Notes under the pieces: model-generated
Databases searched by the model: none
What the model was told of the DNA's origin: nothing
The model's input: the letters and a program-made list of their open reading frames with translations, nothing else
Shown here: positions 17,778 through 28,095 of the stretch, piece after piece
Position numbering within the stretch: the stretch's first letter is position 1
Layout of the letters: every line of letters starts with the position of its first letter
Virus record (IMG/VR): IMGVR_UViG_3300025316_000590
Location: 62,001 to 126,000 of that record
Direction: 5' to 3' (one strand)
Source of the DNA: a virus
Length of the DNA stretch: 64,000 nt
Position numbers and translations under genes: made by a program

Positions 17778-18215
17778 GTGACGACGCAAGCTCAAGCTAC
17801 GGGAGCATCCGTACCCGTGCAGATTGGCGAGAAGACATTCATGGCCAGTATGCTGTCCGACCGGCAGTGGGGTGAACTCACCCTATGGCTGCAGGCCCGC
17901 CAGCTTCGCATAGCCAAGGCCGCCATCGATCCCGAGTTGAACGAGCCTGATCATGACCGCGAGGAGTCTCGTGTCATGTCTTTGATCAGCCGCCTCGACG
18001 CTCGCATGTCGATGCGTGATATTGCGTCTGTTCCCGATGGATTCTCATACTGGACGTGGCAGCTTCTTCGCAAATCTCATCCTGCTATCACGATTGAGGA
18101 AGTGCACCAGATGATCGAGGCCAGTCCGGGCGACACCAAGAACGTGTACGAGGCATGGAAGCTCCTGAACGCCGTTGGTGAAACCCGCCCTCCCGCAGCC
18201 GCGAAACAGGCGTAA
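17778..18215 (+). CDS. Tail assembly chaperone-like protein
   Basis: 145 residues, GTG start after AAAGGAGAATATA. Mostly helical and acidic with W-x-L-L-R-K-S-H-P near residue 95. Size, position just upstream of the tape measure and coupling to a short downstream frame match gpG/gpT-type chaperones. Assignment by synteny. Confidence 0.6.
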   Translation: MTTQAQATGASVPVQIGEKTFMASMLSDRQWGELTLWLQARQLRIAKAAIDPELNEPDHDREESRVMSLISRLDARMSMRDIASVPDGFSYWTWQLLRKSHPAITIEEVHQMIEASPGDTKNVYEAWKLLNAVGETRPPAAAKQA

Positions 18216-18400
18216 TGCCTGATAGCGGCGAGGTTTACAGGGCTCTTGCGAGTCGCTACGGGTTCGGGCCGGACATTGTGGCGAACATGACGGCGGATCA
18301 GCAGCTCATGTACTTTGAGGACTCGCAAGGAAAATCCGTAGAGGTTTGCGGTACGATGGAGGAGGCCCGCGCCCTGCAGGCTATGCTACGCGGAGGATAG
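18215..18400 (+). CDS. Small second tail assembly chaperone-like protein
   Basis: 61 residues starting in a TAATG overlap with the gene before. In many phages this second frame is reached by ribosomal slippage; here I see no clear slippery heptamer, so stop-start coupling is more likely. It includes FGPDIVANMTADQQLMYFE. Confidence 0.55.
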   Translation: MPDSGEVYRALASRYGFGPDIVANMTADQQLMYFEDSQGKSVEVCGTMEEARALQAMLRGG

Positions 18401-18404
18401 TAAT

Positions 18405-21400
18405 ATGGCTCATGGTGACGTTGATACAACATTTGAAGCTGATCCTAGTCCGCTTCTGGGAGCTATCGATAAGTCCAAGGAGGCTTTCGAGAGCCTATCT
18501 AATAAGGTCGCCCTTGTTGCCGGCCTAGCGGAAATTGCGTTTGCTTACGTTACCAACGCCTCGGCCAATCATATCGTGGCCATGAAGCGGTTGTCCGATC
18601 AGTACGATATGAACATCAAGACCGTGCAGGCGTTCAGCATTGCTATTCAGGAGCAAGGCGGAAGTGCCGAGCAGGCGATGGGTATGATCCAGCGCTTTGA
18701 GATGCGTTTGGGTCAGGCTGAAATGGGATCGGGACGTCTGGGTAAAGCCATCCGCCGCATGGGTCTCGATCTTGATACCCTGAAGTCCGAGGATGCTGCG
18801 ACCGCCCTCACTGACGTGTTGTCTCACATCAACGAAATTCAGGGCGGTAGCGAACGCATGGCCATTGCCCGCCAGCTAGGTCTTGGTCCAGAAGCCATCC
18901 GAGCCTTCCAAGAAGGCGGGGAGGCGATGGAGGAGTATAAGAAGAAGGCCGAGGAGATGGGCGTCGCCATCGACGACCAGAAGGCCACACAGGTTCTTCA
19001 GGCAAAACTGGCGTATCAGGAGCTTCACCACTCGCTGGAAGGTTTGGCTCAGACGATTACGATTGCCGTAGCACCAACTGTGAAGATGCTGTCAAAGACT
19101 CTGGCTGAGCTAGTGCAGTGGTTCACACGACACCAGTTCGTTGCCACGTTTGCAGCATCATTTGCGGGCTTGGTTGCTGGGGCTGTGAGCGTCGCGTGGA
19201 CTATCCAGAAGGTGATCAAGGTCACGGAAACTCTGGCTGCGGTCACGAAGCTTTCGGCTATCGCCAACTTGTTCTGCATGGCTACGGCAAAAGCGAAGGC
19301 CACATCCGAGGTCGGCGATGCCCTTGCTACGACTGTCGATACGGTGGCGACTAACGCCAACACCGCCGCCAAATACCGCGAGGCTGCGGCTAATGTCGCG
19401 GTTCAGGCGTCCAATCCCGCCGGCTGGGTTATGCTGGCTGTCGCTGCCGTGGCGGCCCTAGCTGTTGCTTGGTGGAACGCAGCACAGGCTACAGACGATG
19501 CTGCCGATAAGGCGGAAGGGGCACGTGAGGAAACCGAACGCCTTCAGCACGCTCAGGACAAGGCGGCTAAACTGCACGAGTCTGAGTTCAATAAGTTTTT
19601 TGCGGGGAATGATTCGACGCAGCACATGTCCTCCGGCGGGGAGATGTTCGACAGTATGTCGGACTCGGCCAAGCACGCTCAGGACGAAGTTGATAAGGCA
19701 TTCGACAAGGCCCACGAAGCCTACGATAAATGGTCAAAGCTGAATGACGAGTGGAGTGCCCTGCCACTGAAAGGCCCGAGTACGGCTACGGTCGATAAGG
19801 CTGGAGCCGAAGTTGACGCGGCTAATAAGGAATATGCTGACGCACTGGAGGTGTGGAAGCAGGTAGCCGAAACAAAGGCTGGAGCCATTGCTAAGGCGAT
19901 GGGTAAGATGTGGGAAGAAGGCATGATGCCGGAAACCATGAAGGGCCGTAAGGCGGCGGCAACAGCCCTTACCGAGGGCATGTTCGGCAGTCCCATGCAG
20001 CAGATCAAGGTGCAGGAGCGTGCCCGTAAGCAACTTGATGATTTGATAGCTAATCCGCGTGCCATCGAGAAGCTGGAAAAGGAGGCATCGGAGAAGGCCG
20101 GGCATCAGGTTCACTTCGAGGCCGGTCGAGCTACACGCGAGATGCACGACGCACAGTTAAAGCAGGCCGGTATCGCTCCAGAGGCAGCATCTGAAATCGG
20201 CAAGCTCAACGATACCATTCGCCGGAATGTCGAGATTAATAAGCTTGGTATCATCACCACGGATACCATGATCCGTGAGTTCTATAAGCTGACGTCAACG
20301 TTCGGAGTTACCGAGTCAAAGGCCGACGCGTACAGGCATCAGATGGCGGCGATTGCCGCTACCGACTGGACAGGGCACGAGAAGGAGCATCAGCAGGCCA
20401 TAGATGCTACGACAGCGAAGTTCTCCGGTGTGAAGGACGCGGCCAAAGACTACAATCGAGCCCTCGACGACATCAAAAAATCACACTTCGACAAGGCCAC
20501 CGAGGCGAAGGCCATTGCCAAGATTGGCGAGGAGTATTTCCACGTCAAGGACGCCGTGCTGGAATATCAGAAGGCCAGCGACGCCATCAACCGATCTAAC
20601 ATGTCCTCGGACGAGAAGGCCAAGGCGAACCGAGCCCACGTATCCAGCACTTTCGGCATCAAGGAAGAAGGCCAGGACTTCCTACAGCGTAAGAAGGAAC
20701 TGGAAACAATGCTCGCGGGCGCACCGAGTTTGCTGGATCGGGCCATGCAGGAAGCCCGCAAGAAGGCGTTCGGCGAAGGATCCCTCACAGCTACCGATAA
20801 GGACACGGAGAAATGGCGTCGCATCGATGAGCTTCAGTTCGCGGGAGCGTTCGGTAACAAGCCGGGTACGGGCGTTGGTGATATGACCGGCGAGCAGAAG
20901 GCGGCCATGCTGGAGATGGGTGGCTACAAGGAAGCTGCTGAAATGGCCCGCGGCGGCAAAGCTGGTGTGATGCAGTTTGAACTGGCTTCTCTGGAACTGC
21001 ACAGGGAGGCTATGACCGCCGTGGGCTACCGCAAGGAGCAGGTCGCCATCATGAACAAGCTCGCCAAGGAGGCCGGTGCGAGCGACGTGCGGTCGCCTAG
21101 CGAGGTGCTGAACGAAACGTCGGCTCATATCCGTGAGGCGTTTGACGCCGGTATATTTGGCAACGGTCCGCAGGTGGCGGCATTGCGTCGTAAGCTGGAA
21201 CACCAGGCCGATGAGAAGTGGTCGCAAGCTATGGGTCTCAGCGGCGAGGGTATGAAGGCAAGCAGAGGTGGAGTCCCAGGTGAGTTGGCTGATGCCTTGC
21301 GGAACCTCACCGAGAACCGGGCGGAGCTAATTGCTAAATTCGGAACAGCCGGCTACGGGGCCGAGGTTAAGTCGAAGATGGACATGTTCGCCCCCGAGAA

Positions 21401-21623
21401 GCAGCGTTCGGTGCAGCTTGAGGGAGCATCGGCGACTTACGACCGCATCGCCAAGTCAGCGTTCTCGCGTTCGACGCAGGATCCCGCACTTCGTATTCAG
21501 CAGCGTATTCACGATGTTATGGTGGCCCAGCAGAAAGCCCAGCAGGAGCAGATTGCGTACTCGAAGACCAGCGACCAGGCTTTGCAGTTGCTGACTAAGG
21601 GTATTACGGCCCGCGTGGGCTAG
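18405..21623 (+). CDS. Tape measure protein
   Basis: 1072 residues. Long helical, Ala/Lys/Glu-rich protein with two hydrophobic segments at about 243-265 (FAASFAGLVAGAVSVAW) and 343-360 (GWVMLAVAAVAALAVAWW), as usual for tape measures. At roughly 0.15 nm per residue it would set a tail of about 160 nm. Strong GGAGGATAGTAAT ribosome site. The N-terminal part (residues 60-190) resembles the TMP minor-tail-protein region (NIKTVQAFSIAIQEQGGSAE). Confidence 0.85.
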   Translation: MAHGDVDTTFEADPSPLLGAIDKSKEAFESLSNKVALVAGLAEIAFAYVTNASANHIVAMKRLSDQYDMNIKTVQAFSIAIQEQGGSAEQAMGMIQRFEMRLGQAEMGSGRLGKAIRRMGLDLDTLKSEDAATALTDVLSHINEIQGGSERMAIARQLGLGPEAIRAFQEGGEAMEEYKKKAEEMGVAIDDQKATQVLQAKLAYQELHHSLEGLAQTITIAVAPTVKMLSKTLAELVQWFTRHQFVATFAASFAGLVAGAVSVAWTIQKVIKVTETLAAVTKLSAIANLFCMATAKAKATSEVGDALATTVDTVATNANTAAKYREAAANVAVQASNPAGWVMLAVAAVAALAVAWWNAAQATDDAADKAEGAREETERLQHAQDKAAKLHESEFNKFFAGNDSTQHMSSGGEMFDSMSDSAKHAQDEVDKAFDKAHEAYDKWSKLNDEWSALPLKGPSTATVDKAGAEVDAANKEYADALEVWKQVAETKAGAIAKAMGKMWEEGMMPETMKGRKAAATALTEGMFGSPMQQIKVQERARKQLDDLIANPRAIEKLEKEASEKAGHQVHFEAGRATREMHDAQLKQAGIAPEAASEIGKLNDTIRRNVEINKLGIITTDTMIREFYKLTSTFGVTESKADAYRHQMAAIAATDWTGHEKEHQQAIDATTAKFSGVKDAAKDYNRALDDIKKSHFDKATEAKAIAKIGEEYFHVKDAVLEYQKASDAINRSNMSSDEKAKANRAHVSSTFGIKEEGQDFLQRKKELETMLAGAPSLLDRAMQEARKKAFGEGSLTATDKDTEKWRRIDELQFAGAFGNKPGTGVGDMTGEQKAAMLEMGGYKEAAEMARGGKAGVMQFELASLELHREAMTAVGYRKEQVAIMNKLAKEAGASDVRSPSEVLNETSAHIREAFDAGIFGNGPQVAALRRKLEHQADEKWSQAMGLSGEGMKASRGGVPGELADALRNLTENRAELIAKFGTAGYGAEVKSKMDMFAPEKQRSVQLEGASATYDRIAKSAFSRSTQDPALRIQQRIHDVMVAQQKAQQEQIAYSKTSDQALQLLTKGITARVG

Positions 21624-21632
21624 GAGGAATAA

Positions 21633-23039
21633 GTGTCATATTCATCGACGATATGGTGTGAGGAGATGCTGGGATCGCCCCAGGAATCTGGCAGTAACGA
21701 TAAGGGCGGTTCGTTCCAGGCCACGGTGAATCTCAAGTGTGCGTGGAGTAAGCGTTACGATCTTCTTGCCGATATCATCGGCAACCAGAACCTGTATCCG
21801 CGTCTAAAGAAAAGCGGGGCTCGTGCCGTCAGTGGCACAGCCAAACCGCATCCGGGTGCTGTCAGGAACATGACGAACCCGACAGATTACGGCGGTGCCG
21901 ACTACGACTTCGCCCAGGTGGATATCACCTATAAGGTGCAGGCCGAGACGAAAGATCTGATCAGCGAGACACTCACGCCCACTCTGGAAATCATGACGTT
22001 GGATTACCGGAGGTTCCGCTGGGCCACGGATACAAGCTCTGCTGTCATTCCCGATGGTCGCTATCAGCTAATGAAGTCCGCCCTCACACAGGGATTCGGA
22101 AAGATTAACTGGGGGCGATCAGTTGATGAGGTTTTCAACGATACCGTAACCATCATCATGAACGCGTGCAAGACGAAGCCCTGCACCATTGCGATTAACA
22201 CAAGCGGTGGATGCTATGCAGCGTCGGGAACCGGGCACGGACCGTACTTCAAGGACTCGGTCGCTGCCGTTCAGCCGTTGATGAACGCCGTGAGCGCAGC
22301 CCGAGACTTGGCCATCAAACCGCCACCGCGGAACGCGAAGGAGGCGAAGGCCGCTCCGACGAGCATGGATCAGTTCACGAACATGCTCAAGACCAGCCCC
22401 ATCGTCAATGCACGCGGTGTTAACGTAGCAGGCCCGCCCAACGCAAACACGCCGGTCAATGTCCAGGGCAAGGCGGCGGATATCCAGAAGGCAGTTAATA
22501 ACTTTCTGGGCGGCATGACGCCACGATTCCAAAAGCTGGGTACACCGATCAATGAGAACGAAGCTCCGGGTCGGCGTATGCTGGGTCTGGACTACGGCCT
22601 GACGTTTTACAAGGTGAAAGACTTGCCGTGGTGGCTTACGTGCTACCTGGGATGCGTCAACGACGACGTTGTTATAGCCAAACTGCTGGGCCTGTCATTC
22701 GCTCCCGGCACGCTGCTGTTCGATACGCCCAATGTCAGTCGCAAATGGAATTTCGTCGACGATCCGTACTGGCAGGTGGAGTACAAACTCAAGTTCAAGC
22801 CGCAGGGCTGGAACGTTTTTCCACGTTCCGACATCAATAGCTGGATTCAGGATTCCAAGGGGAACAAGTATCTATCGTGCGGAGCGTTCGACTCTATGAT
22901 CGTTAACTCCGGAACCGACGCAGCACCGCGGTGGGGGCCGTTCTTCCAGTATCCACCCGCTGACTTCGGCCAGATCTGGGGTATGAGTGGTGGCGGTAGC
23001 GGTACGTTCTCCACAGCATGGCCCACAGGAGGTCCGTGA
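21633..23039 (+). CDS. Minor tail / tail-tip protein
   Basis: 468 residues, GTG start after AGGAGGAATAA. Beta-rich with aromatic residues (PWWLTCYLGCVND, WQVEYKLKFKPQGWNVFPR). Direct position after the tape measure suggests distal tail or baseplate hub. No firm family. Its stop overlaps the next start (TGATG). Confidence 0.55.
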   Translation: MSYSSTIWCEEMLGSPQESGSNDKGGSFQATVNLKCAWSKRYDLLADIIGNQNLYPRLKKSGARAVSGTAKPHPGAVRNMTNPTDYGGADYDFAQVDITYKVQAETKDLISETLTPTLEIMTLDYRRFRWATDTSSAVIPDGRYQLMKSALTQGFGKINWGRSVDEVFNDTVTIIMNACKTKPCTIAINTSGGCYAASGTGHGPYFKDSVAAVQPLMNAVSAARDLAIKPPPRNAKEAKAAPTSMDQFTNMLKTSPIVNARGVNVAGPPNANTPVNVQGKAADIQKAVNNFLGGMTPRFQKLGTPINENEAPGRRMLGLDYGLTFYKVKDLPWWLTCYLGCVNDDVVIAKLLGLSFAPGTLLFDTPNVSRKWNFVDDPYWQVEYKLKFKPQGWNVFPRSDINSWIQDSKGNKYLSCGAFDSMIVNSGTDAAPRWGPFFQYPPADFGQIWGMSGGGSGTFSTAWPTGGP

Positions 23040-24697
23040 TGGCGGGTGAACGATTACGCGTTCTGAGTGCGGGCGATCCCATACTGGCATCGCAGTGGAA
23101 CGAGATTGTCCGCAACCTCCAGAGATCCAACACCGAAGCGGAGGGCGTGACTGAAGACAACGGTTCGGCTCGCCGCATAAAGGCTATGCCCGCCCCGTGG
23201 ATGCAGGTCAAGGTACACAACCTGCCTAATACCACCAGCGACGACAGCAGCAGCGGCGGTATAAGCTGTGGCGCAGCCGTGGCCGTTCCCTGGCCGATGC
23301 AGTCCCCAACCGGCGACGAGGACACGCCCGACCACGACGGGATGAACGAGCTTCTCTCCCGCCCGCTGGATATGATGGGCGTACTGCCGCATCTGGAGAC
23401 TTCACCACCCAATAACGGACCGACGTCGTTCGGTAAGTTCGCGGTGACGGTCGCCGACGCCGACGAACACGATAACGCCGAGGGCGTCATGAGCGGTCCT
23501 GTGGTGGCCTGGGTCAATATCGACGAGGGCCATGAATGGTACGGATTCGCGGATGTTGTGGACGGTAACAATCATCTGCAGGCGTATCCAATTGGTAGTG
23601 CTCAGATCATCTGGCAGCCGGTCGAAGATGACGGTGTTCCCAAGTCGGGGGCACAATTATGCGTCGTGCGTGTAGGAAACGCCCACGCGTGTACGATGCC
23701 GTTTGAGCTGCACACCAGGCTGGAGCCAAACGGAACATGCCAGGGCACGCCCATGTTCTGGGATGGTCAATCATACACCGCACAGAAGGCTGTCGACAAT
23801 GGATGGCAGGAAACGCTGCACGATGATGTCAGCAAGCACAGCGACGCGTTAGTTGGTAGTGTCGTGTGGGCTCGCTGGGAGATGGGCGACGGAGGTTGCG
23901 GAAGCGGTCGCTGGGAGGTGATCTCGCATACGCCGAAGATTCGTCGCGTGCGGCTGCTCGATGATTTATATGAATGCGGTACAGCCAACGCCGTGGTGCT
24001 ACGCACTATTAACGGTCAAGTGCAACCTGATCCTGATAATCCAGATATCATAGGAATCTGTGACCCGTTGGATACTGTACTGGCGAGTTTGCTTGCGATA
24101 GAGGCTACGGGTGGGTTGTTCTACGTTCCAGCGGGAACGTGTGCTTATGTTACGATCAGCGACAACCCACGGCCCGTGAGCAGCATGGGTAGCGACGTTG
24201 AGACAAGTTCATTTGCAAGCGTTCCTGATGCGAGTTCCTATAACTCGGATGCATGGTGGGAACCAATATCATTCGGGTTATGCTGCATGGAGACCAGCGG
24301 CAGCGAACAATCCGAGGGCAGTGAGGGCAGTGAGCATAGCGAACATAGCGAGGGCTCAGAAGTGTCTGGTGTGTCGGAAACCAGCATTCACGGCTGCGAT
24401 TGCTGGATCGGTCTCGACGGTTGTCACCTGACACCGCAGGTATCGCGGCAAATTCCAGACTGCAGTAAGGCATGGGTTGCCGGTCCGAACGGCGGAGGTC
24501 TGTGCGGACCATCGGGATACTCAGCACTGGTGTTTGACGACGCTGGTCACTATATGGGTTATTGGGATTGCGGTTCACACAGATACGGATATCCAGATGT
24601 TACACCAGCATGGCATTCTCCGTGGGGCCTGCCCGCACCGAAGGGATCATGGTCGTGGAACGGAACGACGTATGGTTGGGATTGGACACCGGGATAA
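23039..24697 (+). CDS. Tail-tip protein with Ser-Glu-X repeats
   Basis: 552 residues. Residues about 418-444 are a run of Ser-Glu-x triplets (SEQSEGSEGSEHSEHSEGSE) that probably forms a flexible acidic linker between two folded parts. The C-terminal ~100 residues are Gly/Trp-rich (GYPDVTPAWHSPWGLP). The start lies in a TGATG overlap with AGGAGG before it. Likely tail-tip or fibre. Confidence 0.55.
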   Translation: MAGERLRVLSAGDPILASQWNEIVRNLQRSNTEAEGVTEDNGSARRIKAMPAPWMQVKVHNLPNTTSDDSSSGGISCGAAVAVPWPMQSPTGDEDTPDHDGMNELLSRPLDMMGVLPHLETSPPNNGPTSFGKFAVTVADADEHDNAEGVMSGPVVAWVNIDEGHEWYGFADVVDGNNHLQAYPIGSAQIIWQPVEDDGVPKSGAQLCVVRVGNAHACTMPFELHTRLEPNGTCQGTPMFWDGQSYTAQKAVDNGWQETLHDDVSKHSDALVGSVVWARWEMGDGGCGSGRWEVISHTPKIRRVRLLDDLYECGTANAVVLRTINGQVQPDPDNPDIIGICDPLDTVLASLLAIEATGGLFYVPAGTCAYVTISDNPRPVSSMGSDVETSSFASVPDASSYNSDAWWEPISFGLCCMETSGSEQSEGSEGSEHSEHSEGSEVSGVSETSIHGCDCWIGLDGCHLTPQVSRQIPDCSKAWVAGPNGGGLCGPSGYSALVFDDAGHYMGYWDCGSHRYGYPDVTPAWHSPWGLPAPKGSWSWNGTTYGWDWTPG

Positions 24698-24700
24698 ATC

Positions 24701-25267
24701 ATGACAGCGATGGCTTCATTACAGGTGATCGTGATGTCGAACGGCACGCCACCGTGCAAAGAGTTGGCATTATGGCTGTCCGATAACTGCCCCGGATGGA
24801 AGTACGGGAGTGAGGACTACGGAATTGATAACGCCCGCAACCAAAACTGTGAGCGTTTTCTCGCTGATGATGTCGGTAAGTCGCATTTGATGATGATCGA
24901 CCACGATATGGTTCCGGTGACCAGCACCAGTGCCATATTCACGGCGACGGAGGAACTGGTCTACTGTGGCTATGCTGATCGCTACGGGTCGAAGGGTCAT
25001 TACGGCGACGGCGACTTTGGTGCTGCCTGCTTTAAGGTATCTCGCGATCTGTTAATTACAATGGGCATGCCGTGGTTTGCCACCAGATCGATTCATAGTC
25101 ATCGGCAGAATTGTGAATGTAACTTCTTTCGCGTTAAAGCGGCCACGTTCGGAATCATCCCGCGCATGGTTGGCGTCGTAGGTCATCAGCAGCGGTGTAT
25201 ACTGTTGCCTGATCCGAAGCCTCCGGGATGGCGTATCGCTTGGCCCGGAGACATCAAACGGATATGA
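24701..25267 (+). CDS. Glycosyltransferase-like protein (GT-A fold)
   Basis: 188 residues. IDNARNQNCERFL followed by SHLMMIDHDMVP has the pattern of phage GT-A enzymes in which a D-x-D-M motif binds nucleotide sugar. Shorter than typical GTs, so it may be a minimal domain. It opens a three-gene operon with ATGA overlaps. Confidence 0.6.
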   Translation: MTAMASLQVIVMSNGTPPCKELALWLSDNCPGWKYGSEDYGIDNARNQNCERFLADDVGKSHLMMIDHDMVPVTSTSAIFTATEELVYCGYADRYGSKGHYGDGDFGAACFKVSRDLLITMGMPWFATRSIHSHRQNCECNFFRVKAATFGIIPRMVGVVGHQQRCILLPDPKPPGWRIAWPGDIKRI

Positions 25268-26673
25268 ACTGCGATTTCGAGACAACGCTTGAAACCGGCA
25301 CACAAAATTACTGGCATGTTTGCCGCGTGTGTGCTCGCACGCGATGCACGCTAGAATCTACGCTAGTGATGCAATGTCCAGGATCATCGGTTCTGCACGG
25401 GCCACCAGTACAGGACTACTTGCCACCACAGCAGGAACGTGCGCCCATCGATGAGGCTGTGCAGCGTCTGGCGATCTGCCGAACTTGCGAACACCACCGG
25501 CGCGACGACATGAAGTACTGGTGCGATAAGTTTGATGACAATCATTCGAGTAACTACAACTGCTCGCGCTCGAAGTACGCTCGATGTACTGTGCGATTGT
25601 TGCGTCGCATGTCGACGTGCGATGAATGGTCGCGGAAACTGATCCCGCACGAGGACTCGACGATTGAAACTGCGTTTGCTCCCATGTCATCGTTGTGCCA
25701 CGTATGTACGATTGATATGGGACCGATCACGACAATTCACGAAGTTCATCGAGCCGTAGGTGAAATCATTCACAGCGATCTACAACCGCCAGCGACATTC
25801 AAACTGCCGCGATGTATTGTCACCGCTGGTGAGGGTATGTACGAAGACGGCATTGTAATCATGGTACGGCTGCTGCGTGATAACGTGAAATGTGGTATCC
25901 CGATCAAAATATTTCATAAAGGCCCGTGGCGTACTGACCTAAGCAACTATGAGAATGTTGAGCTGATTGATACGCGTGCCATGCAGCCCGCACACCCGGC
26001 CAAGGAGTACGGTGGGTGGGCTGCCAAGACGTATGCCGTAATGCATGCCGATGCTGAGCGTGTGATGTGGCTGGACGCGGATGCCTACCCGGTTCGTGAT
26101 CCGACGCCGTTGTTCAATTTGCTAGATAATCATCGGTATATTTTATGGGCCGACTACGGGCCGGGCGAGGCGTGCGACGAGATGCCGAACCCCGTCAGGC
26201 ATCATCAGAACGGTGGCGAGTATCTAGTGAACATGCGCACGTACTGGCGTGAGATGATGGCGACGCGGTTCCTCGATAACCATTCCCGCATCTACTGGAG
26301 CACTCGCAAGAACGGGCAGTCGTATCGCAGCATCGGTGACGAGTGCAGCACGCGGTTGGTGCGCAGCCTGATTTCCGATAAGGGCGTGTTGACTGCCGAC
26401 TGGGTTAGGCGTACACGTGGCGTCGGTATTCTGTGTTGCTGGCGTAACCATCCGTATGTAGCTCACCGCATGCGGAGGGAATCGAAGTTAATTCTAGGTC
26501 GTGTTCCGGTGAGCAATCCAAAGTGGCCATACGAGAAAGAGGTGATGCGGTACTTCGCTGAGGTATCGCCAGGATTCCCGATTCTACGCCCGGAGCATCT
26601 TGGTGATACGCGTGACGAGATGATCAAGAACCGTGAGCGACGTTTAGCCGCCGCGGGGAGAAAGTCACGATGA
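25264..26673 (+). CDS. Glycosyltransferase with N-terminal zinc-binding region
   Basis: 469 residues from the ATG overlapping the previous stop. Residues 1-140 have many Cys pairs (CRVCARTRC, CRTCEHHRRDDMKYWC) likely to bind zinc. Residues about 185-400 form a GT domain like GT71/alpha-mannosyltransferases: EYGGWAAKTYAVMHAD followed by VMWLDADAYPVRDP, the DxD site. Probably glycosylates virion or host surface. Ends with ATGA overlap to the next gene. Confidence 0.7.
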   Translation: MNCDFETTLETGTQNYWHVCRVCARTRCTLESTLVMQCPGSSVLHGPPVQDYLPPQQERAPIDEAVQRLAICRTCEHHRRDDMKYWCDKFDDNHSSNYNCSRSKYARCTVRLLRRMSTCDEWSRKLIPHEDSTIETAFAPMSSLCHVCTIDMGPITTIHEVHRAVGEIIHSDLQPPATFKLPRCIVTAGEGMYEDGIVIMVRLLRDNVKCGIPIKIFHKGPWRTDLSNYENVELIDTRAMQPAHPAKEYGGWAAKTYAVMHADAERVMWLDADAYPVRDPTPLFNLLDNHRYILWADYGPGEACDEMPNPVRHHQNGGEYLVNMRTYWREMMATRFLDNHSRIYWSTRKNGQSYRSIGDECSTRLVRSLISDKGVLTADWVRRTRGVGILCCWRNHPYVAHRMRRESKLILGRVPVSNPKWPYEKEVMRYFAEVSPGFPILRPEHLGDTRDEMIKNRERRLAAAGRKSR

Positions 26674-27428
26674 GGTTTTTTACATACTCGTCACTACCCC
26701 TTCAAGATAATAGAAATCTGAGCCGCAACCGACAGCCGTGGATGATGGTGGAATCAACACAGTACTACGAGATACCGCTGGAGGTTTTGTTATGGCCCGC
26801 TGACTGGTCGGGACGAACGCACATAGCAAGAATGATTGATGTATGCCGCAGCGTTCCGAGAAACGAAATCATATTATTTAGCGACGGATGGGATGTGTTC
26901 TACAACGCCGGCCCGCAGGAAATTCTAGACAAGTTTCTGGCCGCAGATACGCCGGTGTTGTTGCATGCAGAGCGTCAGTACTGGTCTGGGTGCGAGGATC
27001 CAAATTTCCCGCATCCCAGGTCGCCGACGAGCTTCGGTCACGTTAACGGAGGTGGTGTTGTAGCCTACGCGGGTGCGTTCGCCGACATACTGTCAGCTCC
27101 GGACTTCTGGCCCGCTGCCGCAGGCAATAACCAGATGGCACTGGAGCATTGGTACGATCATCACCCAGATACATGCAAGCTCGATCATTACTGCCATGTA
27201 TTTCAGTGGTACTATTCAGGAGTTGCTGTCGACGTGGTGGGCGACCGCGTGGTGAACTTCGAGACGAATTCAAAGCCATCGATAATTCACGGATGCGGAG
27301 GGCACGCGTTTTGGGCATCCGAAATGTGGCGTAGGGTGCGTCAACTGTTGCCGAACCGGAACCCGCCGTTAGATCGTGTCACGCGTGCTCGCAACGACCG
27401 CCGTCGCGTTATTGCACGCCGGCGGTGA
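26670..27428 (+). CDS. PLOD/collagen-galactosyltransferase-like glycosyltransferase
   Basis: 252 residues. ILFSDGWDVFYN has the (F/S)DxxDV metal site; HAERQYWSGCED, the FGHVNGGGVVAYAG segment and LDHYCHVFQ follow in the order seen in PLOD-type glycosyltransferases. Last gene of the rightward late block; its stop lies next to the stop of the leftward phosphatase gene. Confidence 0.65.
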   Translation: MRFFTYSSLPLQDNRNLSRNRQPWMMVESTQYYEIPLEVLLWPADWSGRTHIARMIDVCRSVPRNEIILFSDGWDVFYNAGPQEILDKFLAADTPVLLHAERQYWSGCEDPNFPHPRSPTSFGHVNGGGVVAYAGAFADILSAPDFWPAAAGNNQMALEHWYDHHPDTCKLDHYCHVFQWYYSGVAVDVVGDRVVNFETNSKPSIIHGCGGHAFWASEMWRRVRQLLPNRNPPLDRVTRARNDRRRVIARRR

Positions 27429-28094
27429 TCAGGACGCCTGGTTCTGCAACGCCTCCTCGCGGGCAAGCTGCCGGTGCAGGCCCATGATGATATCATAGAC
27501 ATGTTTGTTGGGGCGGAACCGCCCGTGGCAGCCGCCGTTCACGAACTCGCCGTCGTCGCCGAAGTAGATGTTCGATAGGGCCGCAGCCGTGCCTGCTGAT
27601 CGCGAGATACCGGCTTGGCAGTGAACCACAAGCACGTCGATCTTGGGCCACACCTTGGCCGCGAATTCCAGAACCTGACGGCCCTGGTCCACCGAGAACA
27701 GCTTATCGCCGGGGCGAAGCCAGGGTGACGTCGGCGTGGCATCGTGAAACTTCAACCGCAGGATATCGACGCGGTGGGCATCGTTCAAGTCGGCGTCGCG
27801 TGAGATCGGGCTGGTGATGCTGATGCAGGCCCACGGGCAGTGGTAGGCCGACAGGGCTTCGGCTTCCTCCTGCGACTGCACGATGATATGAGGCTTGCGG
27901 TGGGCTTTGTATTCGGCCTTGCCAACGTAATAAGTGCCGGGTCGAACGTCGATCAAGCCAGCCTCGTTCCGGGTGAAGTGCAGGCGGCGGAAGTTCTCCA
28001 AGGCCCGAGCCTGCCCACGAACCGTACCCCAGTCAAACGGGAATGTCTGGTTCTTGCGGATATAGCGTTCGATCTGGAAGGTAGCAGTAGGCAT
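27429..28094 (-). CDS. Dual-specificity-type protein phosphatase
   Basis: 221 residues. VVHCQAGISRSAG is the HCx5R phosphatase loop (Cys near residue 156). The N-terminal part lacks the usual domain features but has a plausible general-acid loop region (RPGDKLFSVDQ). Could dephosphorylate protein, RNA 5' ends or nucleotides; substrate unknown. Start after AAGGAATCC; last gene of the leftward block. Confidence 0.75.
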   Translation of the reverse strand: MPTATFQIERYIRKNQTFPFDWGTVRGQARALENFRRLHFTRNEAGLIDVRPGTYYVGKAEYKAHRKPHIIVQSQEEAEALSAYHCPWACISITSPISRDADLNDAHRVDILRLKFHDATPTSPWLRPGDKLFSVDQGRQVLEFAAKVWPKIDVLVVHCQAGISRSAGTAAALSNIYFGDDGEFVNGGCHGRFRPNKHVYDIIMGLHRQLAREEALQNQAS

Positions 28095-28095
28095 A

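Noticed and set aside
18180-18230. Programmed -1 frameshift joining the two tail-chaperone-like frames
   Set aside because: No X-XXY-YYZ slippery heptamer before the stop; TAATG coupling explains the arrangement.
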